Shown: positions 1 to 34,886, numbered from the stretch's first letter. The stretch: 64,000 nucleotides of DNA from Streptomyces sp. DHE7-1 (GCA_016432725.1 JACJDG010000003.1:5920001-5984000), one strand, 5' to 3'. Notes: generated from the sequence alone by a model not told the origin. Translations and numbers: made by a program.

Positions 1-1050
1 CTGACCGAGTTCGGGCTGGACGTCACCGGGCTCGCCCGCCTGGCCGACCGCGTCGGCGTGCGCCTGGGACTGACGCTCGCCCCGGCGGCCCTGCGCGAGC
101 ACCGCACCCTGAACGCCCTCGCGGCGCACCTGGCGCCCGAGCACCGGGCCCCGGCGGCAGCGGCGGCTCCGGTGCCGCACGCGCTGCTCCTCGGGACCGT
201 CGCCGAGGGTGACGGGGACGTGAGGACGTACGAAACCCGCTTCAGCGGGGACGAACCGTTCCTGCGGGACCACCAGGTGCACGGCGACCGGATCCTGCCC
301 GGTGTCGCCCACCTGGAGATGGCGCGCGTGGCGGTCGCCCGGGCGCTGGGCCGGGACGACGCGACGGCCGTCCGGCTGACCGACGTGGTGTGGCTGCGGC
401 CCGCCGTCTGCGGCCCCGGCGGGCTCACCCTGCGGGTCAGGGTGCGGACCTCCGCGGTGGGCGGCTGCGCCTACGAGATCGAGAGCGTCGGCGACCACGG
501 CGAGAGCACGCTCTGCGGCCAGGGCCGTGCGGCCGTCGGCCCGGACCGGGCCGGCCGGACGCCGCCCCTCGGCGAACTGCGCGCGGCCTGCGCCGACACC
601 TTCCACCCGGCCGAGCGGCTGTACGGCCTGTACGACAGCATGGGCATGGCCTACGGCCCCTCCCAGCGGTCCGTGACCGGACTGCGCACCGGCGCCGACG
701 CCGAGGGGCGTACCCAGGTCCTGGCCGAGCTGCGGCTGCCGGACGCCGCCGAACCGCTCGGCACCGGTGCGCTGATGCACCCGAGCATCCTCGACGGCGC
801 CCTACAGGCGACGATCGGCCTGTGGCTGGACCAGGCGGCCGAAGGCCGGTCCGCCGCTCTCGCCCTGCCGTTCGCACTGGACCGCGCCGAACCCGTCGCC
901 GCCACGCCGGCCACGGCGTACGCCTGGATCCGCCACCGGCCCGGCGCTGACACCGGTGACGGAACGGTCCGTCTCGACGTCACCGTCCTCGACGAGCACG
1001 GCCGGGTGTGCGTGGAGCTGACCGGTCTGTCGACCCGCCTCCTGCCGGCG
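1..1050 (+). other. domains: serine-less carrier-like segment, then dehydratase
   Basis: The first ~50 residues follow the carrier-protein pattern around helix II, but the attachment site reads FGLDVTG instead of FGLDSxx, so no pantetheine arm can be attached as written. A dehydratase follows (~180-1050). It has the active-site histidine motif HQVHGDRILP (HxxxGxxxxP) near 270-300 and the aspartate motif LDGALQ near 790-810, so it looks catalytically complete. A DH directly before a KS, with the rest of its module upstream, suggests the end of a dehydrating bimodule. Confidence 0.7.
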
Positions 1051-4000
1051 ACGGCATCCCGGCCGGTGACCTCGGCCGTGACCGCGACCGCGGTCGTGGC
1101 CGACCCGGAACCGGAGTCCGCGCGTGATGGTGACATCGCGGTCATCGGGGTCAGTGGGCGTTATCCGGAGGCCGCTGATCTGGACGAGTTCTGGCGGAAT
1201 CTGCGGGCGGGCCGGGACTGTGTGCGTGAGGTTCCGGCCGATCGCTGGGACCGTGAGCGTTACGCGGCGGCCGGGGCCGGTTCCTGGGGTGGTTTCCTGG
1301 ACGACATCGACCGGTTCGATCCGTTGTTCTTCCAGATCTCGCTGCTGGAGGCGGATCATCTCGACCCGCAGGAGCGGCTGTTCCTGCAGTGTGCCCATCA
1401 CACCCTGGAGGACGCCGGATACACCGCGGACCGATTGTCCAGGGGCGGCCGGGTCGGTGTGTATGTCGGGGTGATGTACCAGGAGTACCAGCTTCTGGGT
1501 GCTCAGGCGCAGGAGCGGGGGCGGCGGACGCGCTGTGGGGCAGTGCGTCCACGGTGGCGAACCGGGTGTCGTACTTCTACGACTTCCGTGGTCCGAGTCT
1601 GGCCGTGGACACGATGTGTTCGTCGTCGTTGACGTCGATCCATCTGGCGTGCGAGGCGATCCGCGGCGGTCAGTGCGACACCGCGCTGGCGGGTGGTGTC
1701 AATCTGACTCCGCACCCGAACAAGTACCTGGTCCTGGGTCGTCGTGACTTCCTGTCCAGTGACGGCCGCTGCCGCAGTTTCGGTGAGGGCGGTGACGGCT
1801 ATGTGCCCGGTGAGGGTGTCGGTGCGGTGCTGCTGAAGCCGCTGGCGCGGGCCGTCGCGGACGGGGACCGGATCCACGGCGTGATCAAGGCCTCCGCTGT
1901 GAACCATGGTGGGCGCAGTTCCGGTTATTCGGTGCCGACGCCGGTGGCGCAGGGTGAGGTGATCGCCGACGCGCTGTCCGCCGCGGGTGTGGATCCGGGT
2001 GCGCTGGGTTATCTGGAGGCGCACGGTACGGGGACGTCGTTGGGTGATCCCATCGAGGTGGCCGGGCTGCAGCGGGCCTTCCGCCGGGTCGGTGGCCCTG
2101 AGCGGCTGGCGGTCGGTTCGGTGAAGTCGAACATCGGGCACTGCGAGAGCGCGGCCGGTATCGCGGGTGTCACGAAGGTGCTGCTGCAGATGCGGCACGG
2201 CGAGCTGGTGCCGAGCCTGCACTCGGCGACGCTCAACCCGCACATCGACTTCGACCGCACCCCGCTGCGTGTCCAGCACACCCTGGAACCCTGGCAGCGG
2301 GTCGTCGTCGACACCGAGGACGGACAGCGCGCTCTGCCCCGGCTGGCGGGTGTCTCCAGCTTCGGCGGCGGCGGCTCCAACGCCCATATCGTCATCGAGG
2401 AGTACCCGGCCGAGTACCAGCAGCCCGCCGGTCCCGTAGCCGCATCGGCCGGCCCTGCCCTGCTCGTACTGTCCGCCAAGAGCGAGGGCCAGCTCGTGGA
2501 GCAGGCCCGCCGTCTGCACGCGCGGCTGGGCGAGTTGTCCGACGCCGACCTCCCGGCCGTCGCCTTCACCCTGCAGACCGGCCGCATGGCCCTGGAGGAG
2601 CGCCTCGCCTTCGCCGCGACCTCCCTCACCGAGGCCCGCGACCTGCTCGCCGCCTTCGCCGACGCCCCCGCCACCCCTGGGCCTTGGAACCGGGGGACCG
2701 CCCGCCCCGACCGTCCGGCGGACGGCGCCGCCGTCGGCGCCGCCGTGACCGCCTGGCGCGAACGGCGCGGGCACGAAGCCCTGCTCGCGCTCTGGGCCGA
2801 AGGCGGCGAGGTGGACTGGGATCTCGTCGGTGGCACCACCACCGGCCCGCGCCGCATCAGCCTGCCCGGCTACCCCTTCGCCCGCGAGCGCTGCTGGTTC
2901 GACATCGACACCGAGGGTGCCCCCGGCGTTCCGCAGGCGGTGCCGACGGCGAAGTCGTCCTGCTGCGGCCCCGCTGGAGCGATCTGCCCGCCACCGGGCC
3001 CGCCGCCCCGGGCGAGACGTTCGCCGAACGGCACGTCGTCCTCCTCGGCCGGATCGGCGGCGCGGACCGCGAGGCCCTGATCGCGGCGCTGCCCGCCGGC
3101 ACGCACTGCACCGTCGTGGAACCGTCCGAAGGCCCCCTGCACCAGCGGTACACCGACGCGGCGAGCCGGGTGTTCACCCTGATCCGCGATCTGCTGCTCC
3201 GCGGTGTCCGCCGGCCCACCCTGCTGCAGGTCGCCGCCGTGGGCACGGCCGCCGACGACACGGCCGCCTGCCTCGGCGGTCTGGCGGGGCTGCTGCGCAC
3301 GGTCCATCTGGAGAACCCGCGGCTGCACACCCAGTACCTGGAATGCCTGGACGGGGCTTCGCCCGCAGCCGTCGCCGCCCGCCTGGTCGCGGAGGCGACC
3401 GCGAAACCCGAGCCGGAGGTGCGTCACCGGGACGGCCGCCGACTGGTCCGCCGCCCCACCGAGGCCCGGCTGCGTCCCGCGCCCACGCCATGGCGGGAGG
3501 GCGGCGTCTACCTCGTCACCGGCGGGGTCGGCGGACTGGGCCTGATCGTGGCCCGGGACATCGCCGCCGCCGTCGGAACGGCCACCGTGGTGCTCACCGG
3601 CCGCTCCCCGCTGACCGACGCCCAGCGCACCGAACTCGACGCGCTGCGCGCCGCCGGTCTGACCGTCGACCACCAGCGTGCCGACGTCACCGACCGCGAC
3701 GCCGTGGCCCGTCTGCTGGCGCATGTCACGGACGAGCACGGGCCGCTCACCGGCGTGCTGCACTCCGCCGGTGTCGTCCACGACAACTTCGTCGTCCGCA
3801 AGAGCGCCGAGGAGTTGGAGCGCGTCCTGGCCCCCAAGGTGGCCGGGCTGGTCCACCTCGACGAGCTGACCCGGGAGCAGCCGCTGGAGCTGTTCGTCTG
3901 CTTCTCCTCGATCGCCGGCGCGTTCGGCAACCCGGGTCAGGCCGACTACGCCGCCGCGAACGCCTTCATGGACGCCTACGCCGCTCACCGCAACCGGTTG

Positions 4001-6883
4001 GCCCACGCGGGCCTGCGCAACGGTGCCACGGTCTCCGTCGGCTGGCCGCTGTGGGACGAGGGCGGCATGGGGGCCGGGGACACGGTCCGGGAGCAACTGC
4101 GCGCCACGGGGCTCGTGCCGCTCGACACCCCGCGCGGGCTCGCGGCACTGCGGTTCGCCCTGGCCGACGAGGACGTGACCGCGGACGGCGGACTGCTGGT
4201 CGTCGCGGGTGACCGCGCGGCCCTGCTGGCCAGGCTCACCCAGGACGCCCGGAGCGCTCCTCCGGCGCCGGTGACCGACGCCCCCGCGCAGGCCCCGGTG
4301 ACCACCGCCGTCCCGGCCCCCGGTACCGGCACCGAAGCCGTCACCGCCGCACCGGCCGTCGAGGAGCGGGCCGTGGCCCACCTGCGGCGGGTGCTCGCGG
4401 CGGCGCTGAAGCTCGGACCCGAACGGCTCGATCCCGAGACGCCGTTGGAGCGGTACGGCATGGACTCGGTGCTCGCCGTGACCATGCTCCAGCCGCTGGA
4501 GGAGACCTTCGGCCCGCTGTCGCGGACCCTGCTCTTCGAGGTGCGGACCGTGCGCGGCCTCGCCCGCCACCTCGCCGCCGACCACCCCCAGGCCCTGCGC
4601 GCCCTGGTCGGCGAGCCCGCTCCCGCCGCCGTGCCGGCGGCGGCCCCGGCCGAGTCCGTCGCGCCCCGGCTCCCGCAGGCCCCGGCACCGGACCGGCGCG
4701 GGAGCGAGCAGGGCACGGACGCCGTCGCGATCATCGGGATCAGCGGTCGCTACCCGCACGCCGACGACCTGGAGCAGTTCTGGGCCGCGCTGCGCGAGGG
4801 CCGGGACTGCGTCACCGAGGTACCGGCCGACCGCTGGGACAGCGGCGGCAAGGCCCAGTGGGGCGCCTTCCTCGACGGCGTCGACCGCTTCGACCCGCTG
4901 CACTTCGGCATCGCGCCGAGCGAGGCCGCCGCCATGGACCCGCAGCAGCGGCTGTTCCTGGAGACCGTGTGGCACCTGCTGGAGCAGGGCGGCGTCACCC
5001 AGGAGGTCGTCGAGCGACGGCACCGTCGGCGCGTGGGCGTCTACGTCGGCGCCGCGTACCAGATGTACCGGGCCGACGCGGCCGCCGATCCGGCCCTGGC
5101 CGCGCTCACCGCCTCCGCCTCGTACAACCTCATCGCCAACCGCGTCTCGCACTTCTTCGGCCTCGAGGGCCCGAGCCTGGCCGTGGACAGCATGTGCACC
5201 TCGTCCGCGATGGCCGTGCACCTGGCCTGCGCCGACCTGCTGCGCGGCGAGTGCGAGCTGGCCGTCGCCGGCGGCGTCAACCTCAACGTCCACCCCGACA
5301 AGTACCTCGCCCTCGAAGAGATGCAACTGCTCGGCACGCATCCCGGCGCACGCAGCTTCCGCGACGGCGACGGCTACCTGCCCGCCGAGGCGGTCGGCGC
5401 CGTCCTGCTCAAGCCGCTGGACGCCGCCCTGCGCGACGGCGACACCGTGCACGCCGTCATCAAGAGCACCGCGTCCCTGCACAGCGGCCGCTCCAACGGC
5501 TTCATGACACCCAGCCACGGCACCCAGGTCACCGCCATGCGGAACGCCCTGGAGCGGGCCGGTACCGCACCGGCCGACATCGGCTGCGTGGAGGCCGCCG
5601 CCAACGGCACCGCCTTCTCCGACGAGGTCGAAGTGCGCGCCCTGCGCGAGGTGTTCGCCGGTGTCACCGAACCCGTTCACGTGGGCACCGTGAAGTCCAA
5701 CCTCGGCCACCCCGAGGCGGCCTCCGGCATCGCCCAGCTCACCAAGGTCGTCCTGCAGCTCCGGCACGGGCAGATCGCCCCGCTCGTCACCACCGGGACC
5801 GCCAACCCCCGCCTGGACCTGGAGGGTTCGGCCCTGCGGCTCACCGACGAGCCGACCGGCTGGGAGGCGCGCGGCGACGCGCCCCGCCGCGCCCTCATCA
5901 ACTCCGTCGCGGCGGGCGGCAGTCACGTCAGCATCGTCGTCGAGGCACCGCCCGCTCCCGTCCGCACGGTCCCGGCGGACCCGGCTCCGCAGGTCGTGCT
6001 GGTCTCCGCCCGCACCCCCGAACTGCTGCGCACGGCCGTGGGCCGTCTGCACGACTTCCTCGACCGTGACGGCGAGGCCACGGTGAGCCTCGCCGACCTC
6101 GCCTACACCTCCCAGCTCGGCCGGGAGCCCCAGGCCGAGCGGCTCGCCGTGGTCGCCGCCGACCGCGAGCAGCTGGCGCACGCCCTCGCCGCCGAGCTCG
6201 CCGAGGGCCCGGTCACGTCGGCCGCCGGGGCGAGCGCGCACCGCGGCAACGCCGAGGAGGACGCCGGACCGCTCGCCGCGGTGCTGACCGGCGCCCGCGG
6301 CGAGGCCTTCATCGCCGGGCTGGTGCAGGACCGCGCGCTGGAGCAGCTCGCCGAACTCTGGGCGCGCGGCGTCCGGGTGCCGTGGGCCGGTCTGCACGAC
6401 GGGCCCCGCCCCATGGCACCGCTGCCGCCCACGGCCTTCGAGACGGGCCGCTACTGGGTCGGCCGCACCCCCGAGCAGCCCGCCGCCGCCCGGCGGACGG
6501 CGACCGAACCGCCCGCGCCGGGCACACCGGCCGGCAACGGCACGCCCGCCGACTCCCTGCGCACGATGACGCTCGCCTGGGCCGACGTCCTGGGCGTCGC
6601 CGCGGAGCGGCTGGACGGCCGCAGCGACTTCTTCGCCCTCGGCGGCAACTCGCTGCTCGCCACCCGCCTCATCAACCGGCTCACCGAACGGGCCGGTGTG
6701 GAGCTGCCGGTGGAGGCGGTCTTCAGCGCACCCCGGCTCGCCGACATGGCCCTGGAGCTGGGTCGGCGCGCCGCCGGTACGACGGACGCGGGCACGCTCG
6801 ACGTGGACCTGATCCTCGAAAGCATCGACCTCGTCGAGCACATGAGCGACGAGGAGCTGGACGCCCTGGACATCGAGAGCTGA
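1..6883 (+). CDS. trans-AT polyketide synthase, 3' part (carrier-like/DH, KS-KR-ACP, KS0-PCP)
   Basis: The gene enters from the left edge and its 5' end is not visible. In order it encodes a carrier-like fold lacking the phosphopantetheine serine, a dehydratase, a complete ketosynthase, a ketoreductase, an ACP (GMDSV), a second KS missing the HGTGT histidine, a PCP-type carrier (FFALGGNSL) and an acidic tail (MSDEELDALDIES) that looks like a docking segment. There is no acyltransferase, as expected for a trans-AT system. The reading frame moves 1 to 3 to 2 at the G run 1517-1521 and the C run 2920-2924. Each move equals one missing base, and adding two bases gives exactly 2,295 codons in the window. 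The stop at 6881-6883 lies 14 bases before the NRPS gene, so the two are probably one operon, and the carrier at the end suits handover to that NRPS. Confidence 0.9.
1126..4600 (+). other. module: KS-KR-ACP
   Basis: The ketosynthase has the nucleophile in DTMCSSS (Cys codon near 1617), EAHGTGT near 2015-2040 and KSNIGH near 2125-2145, so it should elongate. The post-KS linker ends with a PGYPFARER-type motif near 2865-2890. The ketoreductase has the NADPH loop TGGVGGLG near 3518-3545 and the Ser/Tyr pair in CFSSIAGAFG...ADYAAAN near 3898-3960. The ACP serine sits in YGMDSV near 4455-4470. Without a DH the product is a beta-hydroxy acyl thioester, unless a DH acts from another protein. Confidence 0.85.
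4715..6770 (+). other. module: non-elongating KS (KS0) and PCP-like carrier
   Basis: The KS keeps its cysteine (DSMCTSS near 5185-5205) and the KSNLGH histidine (near 5695-5712), but the first histidine motif reads EAAANGTAFSDE instead of EAHGTGTxxGDP. Decarboxylative condensation needs that histidine, so this KS should only pass the acyl chain along. The next carrier (~6530-6770) reads DFFALGGNSLLATRL, which is closer to NRPS PCPs than to the ACPs of this cluster. That suits a hand-off to the condensation domain of the next protein. Confidence 0.8.
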
Positions 6884-6897
6884 GGCAGAGGTTGACG

Positions 6898-14992
<8,095 letters not shown>

Positions 14993-15125
14993 ACCGCCCC
15001 CGCCGGACACGGCAGCCGCGGTGCCCGGCCCCGGCACCACCGACGGGCACCCGCCCCCACCCCAGTACAGCCGGCAACCGGCAGTCCGCACCCGGACGGC
15101 CCTACGAGAAGGAAGAGTTGGCCCA
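14993..15125 (+). promoter_or_regulatory. 133-base gap with ribosome binding site for the next PKS gene
   Basis: The gap is C-rich with no clear promoter or hairpin. Its end holds AGAAGGAAGAG (about 15107-15117), a strong Shine-Dalgarno match about 10 bases before GTG 15126. This sets the start of the next gene, although the frame is open further upstream. Confidence 0.55.
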
Positions 15126-30196
<15,071 letters not shown>

Positions 30197-30200
<4 letters not shown>

Positions 30201-33200
30201 CTGCCGAGCCGTTCGCTTGCGTCGTGATCGGCGAGGAGACCCTCCTCGTCGAGTGCACGAGACTGCTCCTGGCCCGCGGGCACACGGTGGCCGCCGTGGT
30301 GTCCCCGTCGCCCGAGCTGCTCGCCTGGGCCGAGGGCGAGGGTCTGCCCGCCGTGCGGTTCGGCCCGGATCTCGCCGAGCGGCTGGCGCCGCTGCGCTTC
30401 GACCACCTGTTCAGCATCGCCAACCTGCGGATGCTGCCCGAGGAGGTGCTGGCGCTGCCGACCGGGCTGCCGGTGAACTTCCACGACGGCCCGCTGCCCC
30501 GGCACGCCGGTCTGTTCGCCACGAGCTGGGCGATCCTGGAGGGCGACAAGCAGCACGGCGTGACCTGGCACGTGATGGACCGCGAGGCCGACACCGGCGA
30601 CGTGCTCAAGCGGCGCGCGCTGCCCGTCGAGCAGGACGCCACCGCGCACGACCTGGACGTCGCCTGCTTCGAGGCGGGTATCGAGTCCTTCGCCGAACTG
30701 GTCGACGAACTCGCCGCCGGCACGGTCACCCGCACCCCGCAGGACCTCGGCCTGCGGACCTACCACGGCCGCTACGACGGACTGCCGCGCGCCGGTGTCT
30801 TCGACTGGCACCAGCCCGCCGCCGAACTGGACGCGCTGGTGCGGGCCACCTCGTTCGGGCGCCGACGCAACGACTTCGGCACCGCGCTGCTCGCCCTCGG
30901 CGGTGAACTGGCCGCCGTCCGCGGTGTGGAGGTCACCGGCCGGGCCTCCACCGCGGCGCCCGGCACGGTCGTCGGCTCCGGCCCCGACGCCCTCACCGTG
31001 GCCACCGGCGACCGGGACGTGCGCCTCACCGGTCTCGCCGGTCTGTCCGGCGAACGGCTCGACCCCGTCGCGCTCGCCGCTGCCCTGGCCGAAGACCACG
31101 ACGGCCGCTTCCCGCACCTCACCGACGCCGAGGCCGCCGAGCTGGCCGAGGCCGCCCGCGCCGCGCACCGGCAGGAGCGGCACTGGCTGCGGCTGCTCCG
31201 GTCGCTGGAGCCCATGCTGCCGCCCCGGTTCGGCGGCCTGGCGGACCAGGACCGCCCGGCCGGGCCCGTCCCGCTGCCCGCGGCCCTCACCCGTGGCGGC
31301 GCCGGGCCCGAGCGGGTCGCGCTCGCCGCCGTCCTGGCCTTCCTCGCCCGGCTCTCCCGCGGCGGTGAACAGGACGTCGCCGTGTCCGTGCCGCCCACCG
31401 GCGGCGCGGCGGCCGGGCTGCTGGCCCCCGAGGTTCCGCTGCGCGCCCCGCACGGACTGCTGGAGGACACCCTCGACGGCCTCACCGGCCGGGCCGGCGC
31501 CGAACTGGACCGGATCCGGGCCCGCGCGCCGTACCGCCTTGACGTGGCGCTGCGCCACCCCGAGCTGGCCGGTGCCGCCCGCACCGGGCTGCCCGTCGCC
31601 GTGATCCTGCCCGACGGGCCGGCCGGGCCGGCCCGCCACCCGCTGACCGTCCGGATCGACGCCGACGGCTCGGTACGCTTCGGCGGCACCGAAGTGACGG
31701 AACGTCAGGAAAGCTGGCTGGCGGCGCACTTCGCCCTCTTCCTCGACGGCGCCGCGGCGTCCCCCGAGGGCCCGCTGGGCTCCGTCGACCTGGTCGGCGC
31801 CGGGGAGCGGGAGCTGGTGCTGCGGCGGTGGAACGACACCGCCGCCGACTATCCGCGCGAGCGCACCGTCAGCCGGCTCATCGGCGACCTGGCCTGTGCC
31901 GCCCCCGACCTCACGGCCGTGCGCTTCGAGGACCGCGAGCTGACCTACGCCGAACTGGACGCCGCGGCCGACCGGCTGGCCCGGCACCTGGCCGGGCTCG
32001 GCGCCGGACCCGGGAGCGTGGTCGGCGTCCTCCTGGAGCGCTCGGCGGAGCTGCTGGTCAGCCTGCTCGCGGTGATGCGCAGCGGCGCCGCCTACGTGCC
32101 GATCGACCCCATCTACCCGGCCGCCCGCATCGGCCACATGCTGACCGACTCGGGAGCCGGCCTCGTCCTCACCGACGAGACCCTGCGCGGCACCCTCGCC
32201 GGCTTCCCCGCCGTCCCCGTCGTGGTGCCGGAGGTCCTGGCCGCCACCGCCCCCGCGGCGGACGGGACCGGGCCGTTCGACCGGTCCGAGCCGGGCGCGC
32301 CCGCGTACGTCATCTACACCTCCGGCTCCACCGGGGCGCCCAAGGGCGTCCAGGTCGGGCACCGGGCCCTGGTCAACTTCCTGTGGACCATGGCCCGTAC
32401 CCCCGGCTTCGGCTCCACGGACTCGCTGCTCGCCCTCACCACGGTCTGCTTCGACATCGCCGGCCTGGAGCTGTACCTGCCGCTGGTGCGCGGCGGCACC
32501 GTGGAGGTGCTGTCCGCCGCCGTCGCCGCCGACGGCTTCGCCCTGCGCGAGCGGGTGGAGCGGTCCGCGCCCACCGTCCTGCAGGCCACCCCGACCACCT
32601 GGCAGATGCTGCTGACCGCCGGCTGGCCGGGCGACCCGGCGCTGCGCGCCCTGTGCGGCGGCGAGCCGCTGCCCGGTGAACTCGCCGACCGGCTCGCCCC
32701 GCTCGTCGGCGCCCTGTACAACATGTACGGGCCGACCGAGACGACCATCTGGTCCACCGTCGACCGGGTGCGTCCCGGCGAGCCCGTCACCATCGGCCGG
32801 CCCATCGGCAACACCCGCTGCCACGTCCTCGACGAGCGGGGCGTCCCGGTCCCGCCCGGGGTCCCCGGCGAACTGTACCTGTCCGGCGACGGCGTCGCCG
32901 ACGGCTACCTGGGCCGCCCGGAGCTGACCGCCGAGCGCTTCGTGACCGCACCCGGGGACGGCGCCGGCCGGGCCTACCGCACCGGCGACCTGGTGCGGCA
33001 CCTGCCCGACGGCCGTCTGGAGTACCTGGAACGCATCGACGGCCAGGTCAAGCTCAACGGCTACCGTGTCGAACTCGGCGAGGTGGAGTCCGCGCTGCGC
33101 CGCGCCGAGGGCGTCACCGCCGCCGTCGCCGTGGTGCGCGAGGACCGGCCGGGCGAGCGCCGTCTGGCCGCCTACGTCACCGGGCCCGGCGCCCCGGCCC

Positions 33201-33667
33201 CGGACGCGCTGCGCGCCGCCCTGCGCGAGGTGCTGCCCGCCTACATGGTCCCGGCCGCCGTCGTCGCCCTGCCGGAGCTGCCCCTCACCCCGAACGGCAA
33301 GGTGGACCGGGCCGCGCTGCCCCGGCCCGGCGGCACCCGGGTAGCGGGCGGCGGGGCGGTCGCCCGCACCGACCTGGAGCGCCGAATCGCCGGTATCTGG
33401 TGCGAGGTGCTGGGCCTGGAGGAGGTCGGCGCCGAGGACAACTTCTTCGACGCCGGCGGCGACTCGCTGCGCCTGACCTCCGTGGTCGCCGCCCTGCGGG
33501 AGCGGCTCGGCCTGGAGGTCACCCGCCTCGACATGTTCGGCCACCCGACCGTACGGGCCATGGCCGCGCACGCCGGTGAGGACGCCGCTCCCGCCGCGCG
33601 CCGGCCCCGGCGCTCCCGCGACGCGGGCGCGCTGGCCCGGCGCCGCGACCGGAGGCAGCGCCCGTGA
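30197..33667 (+). CDS. NRPS loading protein: formyltransferase-A(Gly)-PCP
   Basis: An intact 1,156-residue protein. Residues 1 to ~185 are a formyl-tetrahydrofolate-dependent formyltransferase with the Asn-His-Asp triad of the Fmt family: N94 and H96 in VNFHDGP, and D132 in ADTGD, with the 36-residue spacing of Fmt. An Fmt C-terminal-like part follows. Residues ~290-540 look like the C-terminal half of a condensation domain without a catalytic motif. The A domain (~545-1040) has YTSGSTGAPKG, NMYGPTETTIW and NGKVDR; its pocket D, I, L, Q, L, G, M, I, W, K is a glycine code. The PCP serine is S1090 (AGGDSL). Expected role: activate glycine, load it and N-formylate it, giving the starter for an oxazole. 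Oxazolomycin (OzmO) and conglobatin use the same FT-A-PCP arrangement, recalled from the literature. Neighbours E and F complete the oxazole set. Both ends overlap neighbouring genes. Confidence 0.92.
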
Positions 33668-34872
33668 CGACCGGCCACCGCACCGCACCGACCACACACA
33701 CCGCACAGCCGTATCCGACGGGTTCCACAGGGGGTTCCGTGTCCAGTTGCACCGTCTGCTCGCTCAAGGCCGATCACCCGGGGGTGGTGCTGGACGACCA
33801 GGGGGTGTGCAACCTGTGCAACCTGGATTTCGCCTCCGACCTCCTCGTCAACTACCGCTACACCAGTGAGGTGTTCACCGAGTTCCAGCAGGCGAAGGCC
33901 GGACCGGGCGAGTACGACTGCCTGTTCATGTACAGCGGCGGCAAGGACAGCACGTACATGCTGGACAAGTTCGCCAACGAGTACGGCAAGCGGGTGCTGG
34001 CCTTCACCTTCGACGTGCCCTTCGAGAGCGTGCACGCCGCGCAGAACATCGCGCTCGCCCGGGAGAAGATCCCGGCGACGTTCGTCCTCGACGCCGACGA
34101 CGACAACATCAAGCTGATGATGCGCGAGGTGTTTAACCGCCCCGCGCCCAAGAAGCCGGGCAACTACCTCGACGAGAAGCTGCCCTGCGTCTCCTGCCGC
34201 ACCTTCTTCGTGCTCCGCGCCATCCTCATGGCCTACCGGCAGAAGATCCCGTACATCGCGCTGTGCGCCGACCCGCAGCAGATCCTCACCATGGAGTCCA
34301 ACGTCCGCGAGATCGTCCGCGGTTTCTACAAGACGTTCGGCGAGCGGCTCACCGACACCCTCTTCGGCGGACAGCTCGAGGAGCTGCTCTTCGACGACGA
34401 CGAGAACCTGCCGAAGATCGTCTTCCCGTTCATCGCGATGCGCCACGACTACGACCCCGACCGGATCGTCGAGGAACTGCGCGCCAAGGGCCTGTACGAG
34501 TCCTCGCCGATGGAGACCCACTGCACGCTCTTCCCGCTCCTGAACTACTACTCGTTCAAGAACTTCGACTGCATGTTCTACAAGCTCAACGCGGCCAGCC
34601 ACGTCCGGTCCGTCAAGCGCAACGCCTCGTACGACCGGAACACCTTCAGCATCAAGTTCCCCCGCTCGCTCGACCTCGCGGACGTCGAGGAGCGGCTCGG
34701 CACGGTGGTCCGGGAGATCGCCGCCGGCGAGGGCGACCGCGACGAGCACGAACGCGCCCTGATCGACCTGTTCCAGCGCATGGACGCCGGCGAGGACGCC
34801 GCCCGTTTCGTCGCCCGGAGCTTCCTCGACATGCGGTCCGTCGCCGCGGACCTCGGCATACAGCTCGGCTGA
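33664..34872 (+). CDS. PP-loop ATP pyrophosphatase, candidate oxazole cyclodehydratase
   Basis: GTG 33664 overlaps the upstream stop (GTGA) and gives 402 residues. GTG 33739 is an alternative with a better ribosome site (AGGGGG six bases upstream) and would give 377 residues beginning just before the first cysteine pair. The protein has two N-terminal CxxC pairs (CTVC, CNLC), the adenylating loop SGGKDST (residues 91-97 from the first start) and a third CxxC (PCVSC). This resembles the N-acetyl sugar amidotransferase / adenine nucleotide alpha-hydrolase superfamily. It lies between the formyl-glycine loading protein and a single KS-ACP protein. OzmP in oxazolomycin and CongE in conglobatin are, as I recall, similar proteins proposed to close the oxazole by ATP-driven cyclodehydration of the formyl amide. 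Function by context; a different amide-activating role is possible. Confidence 0.8.
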   Translation: MTTGHRTAPTTHTAQPYPTGSTGGSVSSCTVCSLKADHPGVVLDDQGVCNLCNLDFASDLLVNYRYTSEVFTEFQQAKAGPGEYDCLFMYSGGKDSTYMLDKFANEYGKRVLAFTFDVPFESVHAAQNIALAREKIPATFVLDADDDNIKLMMREVFNRPAPKKPGNYLDEKLPCVSCRTFFVLRAILMAYRQKIPYIALCADPQQILTMESNVREIVRGFYKTFGERLTDTLFGGQLEELLFDDDENLPKIVFPFIAMRHDYDPDRIVEELRAKGLYESSPMETHCTLFPLLNYYSFKNFDCMFYKLNAASHVRSVKRNASYDRNTFSIKFPRSLDLADVEERLGTVVREIAAGEGDRDEHERALIDLFQRMDAGEDAARFVARSFLDMRSVAADLGIQLG

Positions 34873-34886
34873 GACACCAGCAGCAA

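Noticed and set aside
2870..6841. Long minus-strand open frames opposite the PKS/NRPS genes (also 6451-9912, 11795-15253, 15102-19118, 42328-46686)
   Set aside because: They are stop-poor because of GC-biased third positions on the coding strand, have low-complexity composition and no family motifs, and lie opposite clear domains.
33664..34872. Sugar amidotransferase for a surface polysaccharide
   Set aside because: The fold is similar, but there are no sugar genes nearby, and it is coupled to a formylglycine loader and a KS-ACP gene.
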